A stretch of 64,000 bases of DNA, taken from the NCBI GenBank assembly GCA_006386115.1, contig VFIW01000010.1:682001-746000 (forward strand). Direction: 5' to 3'. The notes under the pieces are model-generated. The model did no database searches. It had not been told where the DNA came from and saw only the letters and a program-made list of their open reading frames with translations. Below, one piece after another: positions 9,694-22,418 of the stretch (position 1 is its first letter; every line of letters begins with the position of its first letter). Made by a program: the position numbers and the translations under genes. This DNA is from Globisporangium splendens. Lineage: Eukaryota; Oomycota; Peronosporomycetes; Pythiales; Pythiaceae.

Positions 9694-11672
9694 GCATTTG
9701 GCATCGGCGAGGGCCATCGTGCGTGTGCTGGTCGAGAGAGCACGAAGAAAGCTCGTTCGATATCCGATCGGTCAAGAGCGCGACGCCATCGACCCAATTC
9801 CTCTCGCGCGCGGCATCGCGAGCCTCGAAAAGGCAGCCTTGGTTCGAATACGCAAGGAGCACGCGCAGCATCTCGGAAAAGTTCATCATGGCGACATAAT
9901 TTAATAGCCCAGGCGAGCCTCTTTCATGGCGAGTGACCAAGAGAAACGTCGCGACCTGGACACGATTTTTCATCACAGCTTGATCCAAAGCTCGATGTGT
10001 GCACCCTTCGTGACGATGCTCATGAAGAAATCTCACGATTGGTACGTTTCCGTTGGCTGCTGCGTTGTCCATCGCAGCAGTGGTACAGCCCTCACGACGA
10101 GCGAGGTGAAGAAAACGAAGAGTTTCGACGCGGTGAGCCATATGACATCTGGCTGCGCTATTCATCGCGTCTGTTGTACATCCTTCCGAGCGATTCTCAT
10201 GAAGAAACTTCACCATTTCGATCTTCCCTTGTTGTGCCGCGATATCCATTGCTTCAGTTGTGCATCCTTCTTGCCGATTCTCGTGAAGAAAGCGTACCAT
10301 TTCGATATGTCCAGCCCAGACAGCGTTGTCCATTGCAAGCGTCGTGCATCCTTCGCTTCGGTGGGTATGAAGGAATCTCACCACACCCATGAACCCTCGC
10401 CTAGCCGCACCATCCATCGCATTCGTCGTGCAACCTTCTAAGCGATTATCGTGCAAAAAATTGCACAATTTCGAGATGACCAGACACAGCGGCACCGTCC
10501 ATGGCTCTGGTTGTGTATCCTTCACTTCGATTTTTATGCAGAAACATCACCACTTCGAGGTGGCCGCGTGAAGCCGCTCGATCCATCGCCGTCGTTGTGC
10601 AGCCCTCATGGCGATTTTCATGGAGGAATACGACGACGTTGAGATGTCCGTGCGCAGCAGCATCGCCCATCGCCTTGGAAGTGCAGCCTTCCTTGCGATA
10701 TCCATGGAGGAATCTCACAACGTGCATATGGCCATTCGCTGCTGCTTGACCCATCGCGTCGGTCGTGCACCCTTCGTTTCGATGGTCGTGTAGAAATCGC
10801 ACGATTTCCAGGTAACCACCCGCAGCGGCACTATCCATTGCTTCAGTTGTGCACATCGACGAATAATTCACATGAAGGTATTTGACAAGATCGAGGTGCC
10901 CATTTCTTGCGGCGCTGCTGAAGGCTGCCGATGTGCACCCTTCATTTCGATGCTCATGCAAAAAATCAACCGTTTCCAAGTCTCCGCGTTCTGCAGCCCG
11001 GTCCATTGCGGCTTTCGTGAACTCGTACCCATGATCGTGAAGCCACCGAGCGTGATCGATTTTGCCCAGTGCCACTTGCTGATCGCACCTGGTGGGGTCC
11101 ACGAGACTGCATTCACCTGGGAATGCGGTGTGGAGCCAGTCGAGAATGTCGAGATCGCCCATTGCCAGTGCACGCTCCACCAACCGTTTGCTTTCATGCA
11201 AGTAATTCGCGCAATGTGTGACGAGCACATTGCACTGGAGCCACCGCAGAATCTCTCTGCGGTCGTGCACGATAGCGTAATACACGACATCGATGAATTG
11301 AAACCTGGGATCGTGTCGAAATGGCTCTCGAGTGCTCACGTACAGGAGCACGCGCAGTGCGGTCAGCTTGTTCTCAATCACGGCGATTTGCGGGAGCGTC
11401 CAGTCGGGAGCCCCGGGTTCGCGCAAACCAGGGTACTCGTAATGGAAATAACTTTGGCGCAGAGCGATGACCGCTTCCTCCTCGAATCTCGCGAACGTCG
11501 CCGCCCAGTTGGTCGTGAAGCGTGTGATCTGCGTCAAGAGCGACGGGTTCCCGAGCACCTGGAGCATCGGCGCCTCGCGGTCTGGAGGCGCGCGGGAGGC
11601 TGCATGGTGGGGCACTGGATCAGATACCGCCACGTTGTGTTGCGTCTGCACGGAGCTGCTCGTTTGCTCCAT
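9680..11672 (-). pseudogene. Ankyrin-like 28-residue-repeat protein, frameshifted (copy 2)
   Basis: Same family as copy 1 and in tandem with it. The start chosen is ATG 11672 (MEQTSSS), because the following APMLQVLGNPSLL aligns with the N-terminus of copy 4 (AMLHVLTNRFLL). In-frame ATGs also exist at 11738 and 12032. The frame runs through about eight repeats, then hits a run of six A at 10455-10460 (six T on the coding strand). Read as five, HLEIVQF would continue as LHDNRLEGCTTN with no interruption; as given, it reads FFAR then stop. After the shift the frame is clean to the family tail SCSLDQHTHDGPRRCQ and stop at 9680. So it is either a one-base mutation or a homopolymer sequencing error. 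The joined protein would be about 660 residues. Confidence 0.8.
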
Positions 11673-12936
11673 CTTCCTTCGGCTCGGTGTCAATGCTGTG
11701 GTGTCAGCAGAGCTCAATGACGAGATGAGCGGGTGCATTTTCGAAAATAATGTGGTCTCCACTAATGTAAGATGCACTCGTTCCATAAAAGTGGCATTGG
11801 TGCTTGGAGTGTGCATGTGTGTGTGCGTTTGCGTCACATCTTTGCAGCTCGTGCCAATCCATTGGTTCGGAGCAAGTGATAAGTTTTCTGCATGGCACGA
11901 GTCAACTTCTGAAGATTCGAAAGGATAGCTGCACGAGCTATTGCTGTAGTCCCTTCCGCAGTTATGGCGGCTCGACGAAACAAGGGCACGAATCAAATCA
12001 TTGGCCAGAGGCACAACTCGAGTCTCGAGCATGCAGCATCATAGAACCGACCGATTTTCCCTCGACCTCCAGTGAGACGGTAGGAGCTTTGACTCTGGAT
12101 GCAAAGGCTTTGTCGGCGTCACATATGCATGCACGCCGCATTGTCGTTTCGTAGTGGTGGGTGAGTGAGGTTGGACAGACTGCATAAAGGATCGAAAGGA
12201 AAGCAAGCTTCTCAGCGCTTCATGAGAGCCACGTGCGCATTCTCGTTGGGTTCTGCGGAAGTGTTTTGAAGCATGTCTTTGTCGCGCAACTTCAACTGTC
12301 GCACTGCCTCACGTTATGCTGGCACGCCAGCTTCCAATCCCTCTGTTGACGTGGGTGAACTGACCACATCAGGCTTCGATCTCGCGCAGTTCCATACAAT
12401 TTGCCTTTCGTTGCTGTGTGCAGCCAGCATCCAATTGACTTTTTTCATGCAAGCAAAACAGATACATACAAATCTATAGCGTCAAGTTCAGGACGCTTTC
12501 ATTCGGATACATTGTTTTTGACATACCGTATCTTCGCATCTCTTCTTGTAAAATGCATGCTCTGCGAACATCCATCGATCTGAAAGTCATTATTTACAGC
12601 AGGTTTCCATATATGCAAGCAATCTGCATTTGCCCATTCCGTCGGTTCTTGCGTTTCGCATGTCGACGCAGGCGACGTGTCTTTACCTCGTTGTAAAAAG
12701 TCCCAACGTTGAAGTGCGTAATTACTCTCTCTCTCTCTCTCTTTTACGAAACTCGATGGTGTCACGTGGGCCACATCCCTCTGCTCTTCAACGCCAAAAA
12801 CGATCCGCTGCCAGACGTGAAGTACCAACGTGAAGTAGCAAAACAGTCCGAAGGGGAAACCACAGCCGCACCGACGGAATCCCGCACTTTGGATTCCGCA
12901 ATTTCCTTTTGCACTGCACATCAGCACTCAGTCAGT
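11673..12936. other. Divergent intergenic region
   Basis: About 1.2 kb between repeat-protein copy 2 (minus) and the ETF oxidoreductase gene (plus). No convincing gene, as short frames lack coding character. It should hold both promoters. A (CT)n tract sits at 12725-12742, about 200 bp before the oxidoreductase start. Confidence 0.5.
12725..12742 (+). repeat. CT dinucleotide tract
   Basis: Nine CT units upstream of the ETF-ubiquinone oxidoreductase gene. It may be a simple microsatellite or a pyrimidine-rich promoter element. Confidence 0.7.
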
Positions 12937-15197
12937 ATGTGGCGCAACTCGCTCTCGCTGCGCCGCGCGGCGCTCCACGCGGCCAGGAAGCCGACTCACG
13001 CGTCGCGATGGATGTCGGCGGCGACGCTCACCCCCGAGGAGCTCGAGGTGCTCAACGAGCCGCGCGAAGGCATGGACTACGACGTGCTCCTGGTAAGTAC
13101 GACCGACACTGAAGACGATATGACAGAGATGCGATGGTGGCGTTTGCTGACTGTTTGTGGTTTACATGTGCGGTAGGTGGGTGCTGGTCCGGCGAGTCTG
13201 GCGGCCGCGATCCGCTTGAAGCAGCTGTCGGCGGAGAGAGGCACGGATCTCTCGGTGTGTGTCGTGGAAAAAGGCGCGGAAGTCGGTTCCCATATTGTGT
13301 CGGGAAACGTGTTTGAGCCCCGTGCGTTGGACGAGTTGCTACCCAACTGGAAAGAACTCGAGGCTCCGATCCACACCCCCGTCACGGACGACGCGTTCAT
13401 GTTCTTGTCGAAGGACAAGTCGCTCAAGTTGCCGAACTTTTTGCTGCCGCCAGAGCAGGTAGGCGACAAATCATAGCTTTCTTCGTGTTTTTATTGGTGA
13501 GATGAGATGCGTTGCTGAATATTTTACTTTTACGCATATAGCACAACCACGGCAACTACATTATCAGTTTGAGCCAACTGGTGCGCTGGCTCGGCGGCCA
13601 AGCCGAAGAAGCTGGTGTGGAGATCTACGCTGGTTTTTCCGCCTCGGAAGTCTTGTACGGTGAGGATGGTGCCGTGCGTGGTATTGCCACCCGTGATGTC
13701 GGTATCGGAAAGGATGGCAAGCCAAAGAGCACTTTTGCTCGTGGTATGGAGTTGCGTGCCCGTGTGGTAAGTGCTCTTTTGCTTTATTTGGACAGCCTGG
13801 AGCATTGAAGGATCAAACTGATTTGTGTGGGGCTATAGACTCTCTTTGGTGAAGGATGCAGAGGATCTTGCAGTGAGGAGATCATGAAGAAGTTCAACTT
13901 GCGTGAAGGCGTGCAACCGCAGACCTACGGTCTTGGTATTAAGGAAGTGTGGCGCATTCCAAAGGAACAGCACAGACCTGGTCACGTGCAGCACACTCTT
14001 GGCTGGCCATTGCAGACGACTCCAATGGAGAAGGCGTTTGGTGGATCGTTCTTGTACCACATGGAGGATGATCTTGTGCAAATCGGTATGGTCGTCGGGT
14101 TGGACTACGAGAACCCATATCTGAACCCGTAAGTTGAAGTTTGCTTTTGGCTGCGTTCGTCGAAATATGTTGCTTGACGAACTGCTGACGCTGTTCTCTC
14201 CGTTTCGTGCGAATAGCTATGAGGAATTCCAGCGTTTCAAGACTCACCCAGAGATCAAGAAGGTGTTGGAAGGCGGTGAATGCGTTTCATATGGTGCTCG
14301 TTGCTTGAACGAAGGCGGCTACCACGCGATTCCAAAGTTGTCCTTCCCAGGCGGTGCCCTCATCGGTTGCTCGGCTGGTTTCTTGAACAGCGTGAAGATT
14401 AAGGGAACCCACACTGCGATGAAGTCTGGTATGCTTGCGGCTGAAGCGACATACGAAGCGCTTACTGCGACAGGCACAGAACCTGTGTCCAGCACCGGCG
14501 AAATCAACCCTGACGAACCTGCTGCGGATGTTTCAAGTTACGAAAGCGCGGTTGAGAACTCGTGGGTTGCGGAGGAGCTGAAACGTGTGCGAAACACCCA
14601 CGCCTCGTTCCACTGGGGCACGCTCCCTGGTCTTCTGTACGCTGGCTTGAACGCGTTCGTGCTCAAGGGCAAGGAGCCTTGGACCATTCCAAACACTGTC
14701 CCTGACTCGGCGAAGACTCGTCCTGCCAAGGAGTTCGCCCCAATCGATTACCCAAAGCCAGATGGCAAGCTGACGTTTGACTTGCTTTCCAACTTGCAGC
14801 GCAGTGGAACCAACCACAACCACGATCAACCAGCTCACCTGCGCATCAAGGTTGAACATGCTGAAGTCCCGTCGAAGGAATCGTACCCTGTGTACGCTGG
14901 TCCAGAGCAGCGTTTCTGCCCCGCAAAGGTGTACGAGTACACTGACGGCAGCGAAGCCAACGGTGTGCCGCAGTTGGTGATCAACGCGCAGAACTGTGTG
15001 CATTGCAAGTGCTGTTCTATCAAGATGCCAAAGGAATACATCAACTGGACCGTTCCAGAAGGTGGCGGTGGCCCTGCCTAGTAAGTATCTCCCATTCGTT
15101 GCTCTCCAACCTGCTCTGGTATCACTGGCTAACGATTGTGTGTGTTTTCTGTCTATGTCTCTGCTCTCGTTTTATTATTTGCAGCGAATTGATGTAA
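12937..15197 (+). CDS. ETFDH: Electron transfer flavoprotein-ubiquinone oxidoreductase
   Basis: An inner-membrane mitochondrial enzyme that passes electrons from reduced ETF (fatty-acid and amino-acid oxidation) to ubiquinone. Predicted exons are 12937-13092, 13177-13458, 13542-13766, 13839-14128, 14217-15080 and 15185-15197; phases fit at every junction and the product is about 608 residues, like the human protein (617). The start [18 protein letters not shown] looks like a mitochondrial leader. The FAD site is [29 protein letters not shown] is a family hallmark. The 4Fe-4S cluster ligands are the cysteine in RFCPAK and the three spaced cysteines in NCVHCKCC. The last exon adds only four residues to complete GGGGPAYELM, the typical C-terminus. 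KMP replaces the common KDP after the cluster. Confidence 0.95.
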
Positions 15198-15354
15198 AAG
15201 AATGAACTTGCATCCATTTCATGAGATCAAGGTGCCACCTTTTCTTTATAAACAGCCAACATGTATAAACTAAAACTATCCACAAAAGTTTGTCTTATCT
15301 AAATCCTCTATGCTACAGTGATTGTCGTGTCTAAGCTGCCCAATCTCATCGAGT
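15198..15354. other. Short convergent gap
   Basis: The 3' ends of the ETF oxidoreductase (plus) and the ribonucleotide reductase (minus) face each other here. AT-rich, no gene. Confidence 0.6.
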
Positions 15355-17760
15355 CTATGACAATGGGTCGCCTTGGCATGCCTCGCAAAACTTGTCTGGG
15401 ACTTGGATAATCGTTTCCTTGGTCTTCATGGGCTCAAACACCAAAGGCTTGAGCCGCGCTTGCATCTCGCGATACGTGGCGTCGTCGATCGCCTCGTACG
15501 GCATTTGCTTGTACGCACCAAGCTCCAACTTTGGCAGCAAACTGACGCCCTTGAGTTGATACTGGAAATAGTTGAGCGCATGTGCGAGTCGAGGGCCTTC
15601 AGTCTTCGGGTCAAATGTGACGGTGCAACTCACCTGATTGTCGGCCCAGTATCGCTGGAGAAAGCTGGCGAGCGCCATTTGCTCCCACGCAGACACTTCG
15701 TCCAGGGTGCGCACTCCATGTCCTACATCCACAGGGATCGACACGACAAGCGTCGAGTCTGGAGCTTCCACGGCAGGCTCCACATCGTACCCAGCTTTCT
15801 GCAATGCAGGCACGAGATCCGATTGTTTATCAAGACGCATGCGACGGATATAGAAGCGGCTCTCGGGGTAATGCATCCCGGGAGTGGCTCCTGCGAGCAA
15901 CGACACCGTGCCGCTCGGTTTCACGGAAGTCGTCTTGATCGAGCGCGGGATCGCAAATTGGTTCGAAAACTGCTTATCGTACTCCTGGATCGCATCATAG
16001 CCGCGGTCGCACCACTGCTGGAGCTCATGAAGACTATGCTGCGAGATGAATTGCGCGACACCTGACATACTGCATCCGATTCGGCGATTGCGAAGCATCA
16101 CACGATTCGTGCGCGGCCAATGCGTTGGTCCTAGCGTGACGGTCTTTGCATACAGATACGCAAAGCGAAGCGTTTCCAGGTAATCCTCGACGCTGCTGTG
16201 AGCAGCTGGGAACGTCTCGACAAGGCAGCACATCTCGTACGACTCGAGCGTCTGCTCCAGGCAGGGGTTCCCACCTGCCGCATTTCGGTCGCGATGGTCT
16301 TCGTGTCCATTCATACGACCGAACTTCCGCATATTCTCCAACCAGGCAAATCCAGGCTCGCCATTCTTGATGATGCGGTCCGTGATGGGAGCGTAGTCCA
16401 TACCGAGATCCGCGAAGATACTGTTGTTCGAAGTCCATCCGTACGCTGCGCGATCAGGATTCTTCTCGTAATCCTTCAGCTCCACGTACTCTGGGTCCTT
16501 GTAATCCCCAAATGCAATTTCGGCAGTGCGGCGAACGTTCCCTGACACGACGCAAACCCCGATGTGGTTCATGAGATCAACGATATGGCGAGTAGACAAT
16601 GGCTTCCCAGTCTGAGCATTCAAGACAGACGCGATGATATCGTGAAGATCCATGAGCGACTTTGGACCGGAGCTGACGCCGCCAAATCCTCGAATTGGGG
16701 ATCCTGCTGGCCGAATGAGCGAATAATCAAATGTTGGCCGCGTTCGACCGAGAAAGTAGGCGTTGAGAAGCAATCGTACCGACTCGACCCAGCCTTCACG
16801 TGAATCTGGGATCTGGAAGGGCGTAGTGGGTCCAGTGTCGTCTGTTTCGGTGCTGCATCCATGGACCACAATCTGGTGCGCACCTTTTGTATCGAACCCA
16901 ACGCCAACACCGAGCATGGCAGCGTCCATCAAAAAGCAAAATGGCTCAGCGGGTGACGTTAACTGGCCGAGATCTTCGGTGGAGACAAACGCGCAGTTGT
17001 TCAGCGCTGCAAAGAGGCCTCGTTCTTCAGTGATCGGTGACCCCATGGCCCACAATCCTCGACCTGGCGGCATAAACTTCATATGGAAGATCCGCGAGTA
17101 CATCTCCTGCGCCAGTTTGATCATTTCTTGCTCGTCCCACTCGAGCTCGAGCTTTGTGAGCCACCGTTTTTGCATGTTGAACGATCCGTTCACGACGCGC
17201 TCGACTGTTTCGAACCATCGTTCCTTGGTGCCGTCGCTTTTCACACGCGAGTACGTCCGCATGTACACGAGCTCTCCGAGTCCATTAAATCCAAACGGAG
17301 GACGCTGCTCCGCAAATCCAGCCACAAAGCTGAGCGTGCACAGAAGGAATCATATGCAAGATACGTCAGGCACATTGCATCTCGCACTAGTTGGCTCATG
17401 GCACACATCATACCTCTTGCTGAGCGCAAACGGCGTGACAGCTACCGTGTCCGAATGCAATTGACGACGAGCTCCAGTCTCCATTGGCAACGATTGCTTC
17501 CGACCAATTTTGGAAATGAGCACAGGACTGAAGCTCCTTGTCCAAGTCTTCATGCTCTTGCCACCACCACCATCTCGCGCAGGACGTGTCTTTGCTCTCG
17601 GCACCAGCAGCTCCCATTCAGCGACATCGCCGGGTAAGGGTTGACGCGACGCAGCTGCACGCGCCGCCATTGCCGCACGCGATGCCGTCACCGTTGCAGA
17701 TCGCACGCTACTGCAGCGCAAACGCGTCGTGCGCGCGCACGCAGCGTCCAAAAAGCGCAT
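15355..17760 (-). CDS. Adenosylcobalamin-dependent (class II) ribonucleotide reductase
   Basis: Reduces ribonucleoside triphosphates to deoxy forms using vitamin B12 coenzyme. Predicted exons are 17760-17414 and 17329-15355, with an 84-nt intron (GTATGA...CTCAG) that restores SKSFVAGFAEQ. The product is about 773 residues (Lactobacillus leichmannii enzyme, 739). Active-site residues are visible: NNCAF for the first redox cysteine; NPCLEQ with Cys and Glu; a second Cys exactly 11 residues later in EMCCL, as in C408/E410/C419; and a C-terminal pair in FCEACQ. The N-terminus from MRFLDAACARTTRL is rich in Arg, Ala and Ser and lacks acidic residues, so a mitochondrial leader is inferred. An ATG 30 nt upstream (17790) is the alternative start. 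Eukaryotic class II enzymes are known from Euglena and, as I recall, oomycetes. No class I subunit is nearby. Confidence 0.92.
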
Positions 17761-17989
17761 GATGCTGTTCTGCTTGGGGGACAAAGACACAAGCTAAAAT
17801 GTGTGGTGTTTATGTACGAAAAGAAAGGAACTCTCTATGATACCGACCATCATTCATGCCACCATGACAAGAAACCTCATTGTAGGGGTCTTCTAATCGG
17901 ATCAAAGAGCCACTATTCAGGTCATGTCGACTTTTTTGGCGCGCAACGAGGATTGAAGCAGGGAAAAACCGCGCGAAGTGCGAACGAAA
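17761..17989. promoter_or_regulatory. Compact divergent promoter region
   Basis: About 230 bp between the reductase (minus) and the GON4L-like gene (plus). Both genes must draw their promoters from here. I see no clear named element. Confidence 0.45.
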
Positions 17990-20900
17990 ATGCGCAGCGA
18001 CGGCAGTCGGCGACGGTGCAGCGCCGATAAAGAGGATGGTGCAGGCGGCAATGCGCCTGTAGGCAGTGCAGCAAGAGACGCGCCTTCTAAAGACGATCCT
18101 GTAGATGCGGCGGTAGAGCACGAGGAAGAGGCGCGCAAGGACGGCGACGAGGATTCGGGCACCATCGCCACGCGCACGCGCACCAAGCTGTCGCTCGTGG
18201 ACGTGCCCATCGACACGCTCGAGTCGTACTTGCCCGATACTGTGGAGCCGGTATGTGTGTATGTAGTATGCACATGTTTGCGCGAGGCAGTGACGATCGT
18301 ATTGATGCGTGATGTGGCTTTGATTGTGGTAGATCCTGGGGGAGGAAGAAGATCACGAGTACCAGCGGTTCCTGTCATCGCTACTGCCGCAAGAACAGGA
18401 GAATCTGTCGTTCTTGGACGAAGAAGACGAGGAGTACGAGCCTGAGGAGGAAGACGACGACGATGTCGACGCTGCGACTGGCAATGCGACGGAGCGCATG
18501 ACCGTCAAGATCTCGAAGAAAGAGCTAACGGAGCTACTCTGGGACTCGACGCGGCTCGGCGTGTCATTGGTGCGAGTCGCAAGCGGCAATACCAATGGAG
18601 ATGCAGCTACGCGCAATGCTGCAAGCAGTCGGATGCTCTATGACCGAGCAGGAGCGATCACTGAGAACATCCTCGCATTGCGCGATGTATCATCAGGGAT
18701 GCTCGCTGCACCAGGTACCAGTGGAGAGATGCCATCAGACCCTGCAACTCAGCAGGATGCAGACGCTTTTGCATCAGCTGGAAGGCAATTAGGCGATGCA
18801 CCAGCGACGTTCCCTCCAATGTTGTTCCCGCAGCCGATGCTGCTCCATACTCCCCAGAGCTTTCTCCGACCGAGCGACGACATGCACCACAAGCAGTACC
18901 CGATGAAGGAGATGCACGGGAAGATCAGTCAAGAGCAGTGCGTTCAGCTCGCGTCCCAGATGCATAAACACTTCCAGCTGCTGATACAAAATTTCCACTT
19001 GTTTGCGCTCCCCACGGACGAGAAAATGGAAGCAGAGGAAGCTGCACGACGAATGGCCAAACTTGGCGACGACGTGACGGAATATGAAGCCAAAGAAGCC
19101 GACCCGGAGACGAGAAAGCAACGGAAGCGAGAAGCACTGCAAGAATGCCGAAAGATGATGGAAGAGCTCAAAGTACGCGGTGAGAAAGCACAAAAATGCA
19201 AGGAGATCTTGTTGTCCAAGCTGAATCCGAGTGCGTCGCAGCCGAATCAAGAGACCATAAGTTCGAGACGCGTGACGCGCTCATTGACGGCAGCCCATGC
19301 TGCAGTCGCGCATCCGTCCATGTTTGAGCTCGTCGGGTCGAATTCGTTGGATGAGTTGACGTCAAAGTTCCTCGCGAACTGTTCATTCGAGGAGCGCGAC
19401 CTCGCGATTCAAGACCAGATGCTCGAGATCGACAAGCATTTGCTGCTAACGCAGAAGAAGAATCCAAAGAAACCGTTCACACCAAGTGAAGACAATCTGC
19501 TCGCGCACGGCGTCAAGCGTTTCCATTTAGACGATGAATCCTGGGTGCTCATCGAGAAACATTTCCTGCCGGGGAAAAAATTGCCTGTGATTCGGCGCAG
19601 GTTTCGGTACCTCACGAGCAACAAGACGGGTATGAGTGCTGTGAAAGAGTACCACTCGCAGTTCCCGAAGCGTCGAGATGCGTCGTGGATCCTAGAAGAA
19701 GATTTGCGCATCGCGAGGGGCATGATCGAGTTCCACAACGACAGCAAACGGTTTGCACGTGTGGGACTAAAGTACCTTTCGCACCGTGGTCGCCTGGAGA
19801 TCCGCAAACGATGGGAGCGCATTCGCCAGAAGTTTGAGCCGGAGATCACTGCGCAGAACCCAAATATCGACGATTCATCGATCGACTACGCCGTGCTCAT
19901 GAAGGATCTGCTCGAAGACAAGTTGCGCGAGCAGGTTTTGCGGCAGAGTAAGAAGATCGTCGAGGAGCCACCGCAACAGCCACAGAGCAATCTACCACAT
20001 GAGACGAGTCAACCCACCAAGCTGAAGAAATACGTGTTTCGAGCGGCAGAGAAAGAGTATGATGCGGACATGTCGGCCGCCGAAATGAAAATCGAAGACG
20101 TACATGGACAACATCAAAACCAGAATGATCGCTCAACGAACGCATGCCAGGCGAAGAATCTGCACCCGGCGCTCTTTTTCACGTCCTGGGCACTGATAAA
20201 CCCAAGCATCCTTTTGGCCCGGACATGTGAACACAATTGGCCGTCGTTTATCGACGAACTCTCTGGCGAACCAAAGGAGGACGATGCTGCGAGTGCTGAG
20301 GTTATGGCAGATCCGACGAGTCCTGCTGCGGATGAACTGAGCGTGACGGATGCTCAAGGTACGGAGAATGAACACGCAGAGGAGCAAGGTATGGACGAAC
20401 CACCTCTTAGATCGAAGCAGTGTGTGAGAACTCCGCCGACAAGGAAGAAACCATTGCAACAACCAGCTGCTGCTGCTCCAACTGCACAACCGAAGCTGCA
20501 GGCCAAGAAAAGAACTCCGAAGAATGCAGATTCCGAGTCGGAGCCTTCGATGATGGTGAATTCGTCCACGTCGTGCGAAGATGAAGACGATGACGATAGT
20601 GATTACGAGCATGATGAGCTCGTGTCTTCGGAAAATGATCAGGAGAGCGACTCGGAGTTTGAGCAAATGGAGCTTTCAGATGATGATGAAGACGAAGAGG
20701 ATCATGAAGATGATGACGACGATTTTGAATACGAAGAACTAGATGACGATGATGACGAGGAGGACAACGAAGTCGCTGCACCAGCAGTAGTTGAGGCGCG
20801 GCAGCAGGATATCGATCCACCAAAAGCGAGCACTCCGTCTAGGTCCGCTAGAGCGGCAACGACACGTGCTGCCCCTCCTGCTGCTGCCTCGAGCGGAAAG

Positions 20901-21575
20901 AAGGCAAGCCTACCCCCGCCAGAACCTTCTTCACCTGCTTCGCTTCGCCACCCGCTTCGACTTCAGAACCTGTCGAAACCAGGAAACGAGCGCATGCAGC
21001 GCGCTCTGGAAGCGCTCGAGCGCCGAATCGTGGGGAAAAGCGTCGACTCCTCACTCAGCGTTGCCGATGCCAATCGCGCAGCAGCGCAACAACCAAGGAA
21101 GCCTGCGACGCGTGTTGCGTTCTCGAACGAACCGATTGCGCCTGGACGGAAGCGCCGAGATGAGGCTCGACATGATCCCTTCCGCGTGGAGATCCAAACG
21201 ATCGGGCTTCCGAAAGTGCTGGATCTGGAGACCGACGAAGTGCTGGCGCCATCCAGCGGCGACGACAGCTTTGAGCGCGAAGAGCTCAGCTCAAGTGACG
21301 ACGAGCATCCTGATGTGCAGGCATCGGCAGTTCAACTCGACAACGACATTGGAAGGAGTCATTCGTACGTGCAAGACGTCGCGCGCGACATGCTTGTCAA
21401 CGAAAGTGGGTGGCGGCCATCGAAGAAGCCCAGGCTGTCGCGTCAACTCTGTGGAGTTTGCCGAAACGCGCCTTGCGTGTGCTCAAACGCTCGTCGTACA
21501 CAGCACGTGCTACAGCAACGAGGGCGTCCGTCTTCCGTCTCGCCAGGGTCACCTGCTTCGTCTCGAAAGGTGTAA
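17990..21575 (+). CDS. GON4-like SANT/Myb-domain nuclear protein
   Basis: A likely chromatin or transcription cofactor related to animal GON4L. Two exons (17990-18250, 18333-21575) join in phase with GTATGT...GTAG borders; the product is about 1,167 residues. The start is the first ATG of the frame (an earlier GTG is not needed). The N-terminus is acidic. The core at roughly residues 455-595 includes KKPFTPSEDNLLAHGV and WVLIEKHFLPGK, which match the GON4L SANT-like region, followed by a second helical block (DASWILEEDLRIARGM). Long Asp/Glu runs lie at about 835-905. The C-terminus has a small cysteine cluster, CGVCRNAPCVC, that might bind zinc. Function in oomycetes is unknown; the family name rests on the SANT region. 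Confidence 0.72.
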
Positions 21576-21672
21576 GTCTCGCATACCGAGCAGGTCTCAG
21601 TTTTGACCCCAACATTGTAATCTATTCTATAGTAAATTATGCCAACGGCTAGAGCTCCACCAGCCTATTAGT

Positions 21673-22365
21673 TCACTCGTCACTGACGGACAGGAAGCTC
21701 GTCTCTTGCGCCTTTTGCTTTCTCCGCCGCGTGCTCGCGCTCTTGACCTTTTTGCTCTTGCGCTTGGGCTGCGACCCGAACGTGTGCTGCGAGAGGCTCT
21801 GGAGCATGCGCTCGTCCTCGTCGTCTCCCACGCTGTGCTGCGAGAACGGGTTCGCAAACGCCACCTGGCGCCGGCCGAGCAGCAGGTCCGCGATCTCGTC
21901 ATCGATGTCGAACTGCGCACCGCCGCTACACGCGATCGCGACGCGCGCCTGCATACTGCCGTAGTGGTTGCTGCTGTTGTCATCACCGTCATTCAACGTT
22001 CCGGACTGCACGGCAGCGACTAAGCGCTCAGCCTCCCGCTGCGACGATAGCTCCAGGTAAACGAAGCCGTCCACGGACATGTCCACAAAGTCGTGGTGGA
22101 TCTACAGGCGCATACATAGAGAGGGGCATGAGATACAAACATGAAGGCGCAAGTGTCTTTGGACAATGCAGGCTACCGAGATGGAATGGATGGAGCCAAA
22201 GTCCGCGAACAGCGTGCGCAGCGCTTCCTCGCGCACGCACAGCGACGACGGCACGTGACCCAGCCACACGCGCACGCGCGGCTCGTCGCTCTGAAATGCG
22301 CTCGCATGGCGCCTGGAGCTGCGCTTCGGCTTGCGGTCTTGGCTCGAAGGTTCGTCGTCGCTCAT
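21673..22365 (-). CDS. Small RRM-type RNA-binding protein
   Basis: Two exons, 22365-22177 and 22101-21673, with a 75-nt intron (GTAGCC...TGTAG) lying inside the RNA-recognition motif. The product is about 205 residues. RNP2 is RVWLGHVP and RNP1 is DGFVYLEL, with helices SSLCVREEALRTLF and SQREAERLVAAVQ. The C-terminus is basic and Lys/Arg-rich (QPKRKSKKVKSASTRRRK), suiting nuclear localisation. The start could instead be ATG 22410, which adds a His-rich leader. The specific RNA target is unknown. It shares a 150-bp divergent promoter with the methyltransferase gene, which may mean joint expression. Confidence 0.75.
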
Positions 22366-22418
22366 GTGATGATGATGTGTCGGTGTCTGTCTGGCCATTC
22401 GAACAGCCATGTCTCAAA

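Noticed and set aside
15373..16065. 230-codon plus-strand frame inside the ribonucleotide reductase locus
   Set aside because: It is antisense to strongly conserved coding sequence and its peptide is unlike any protein.
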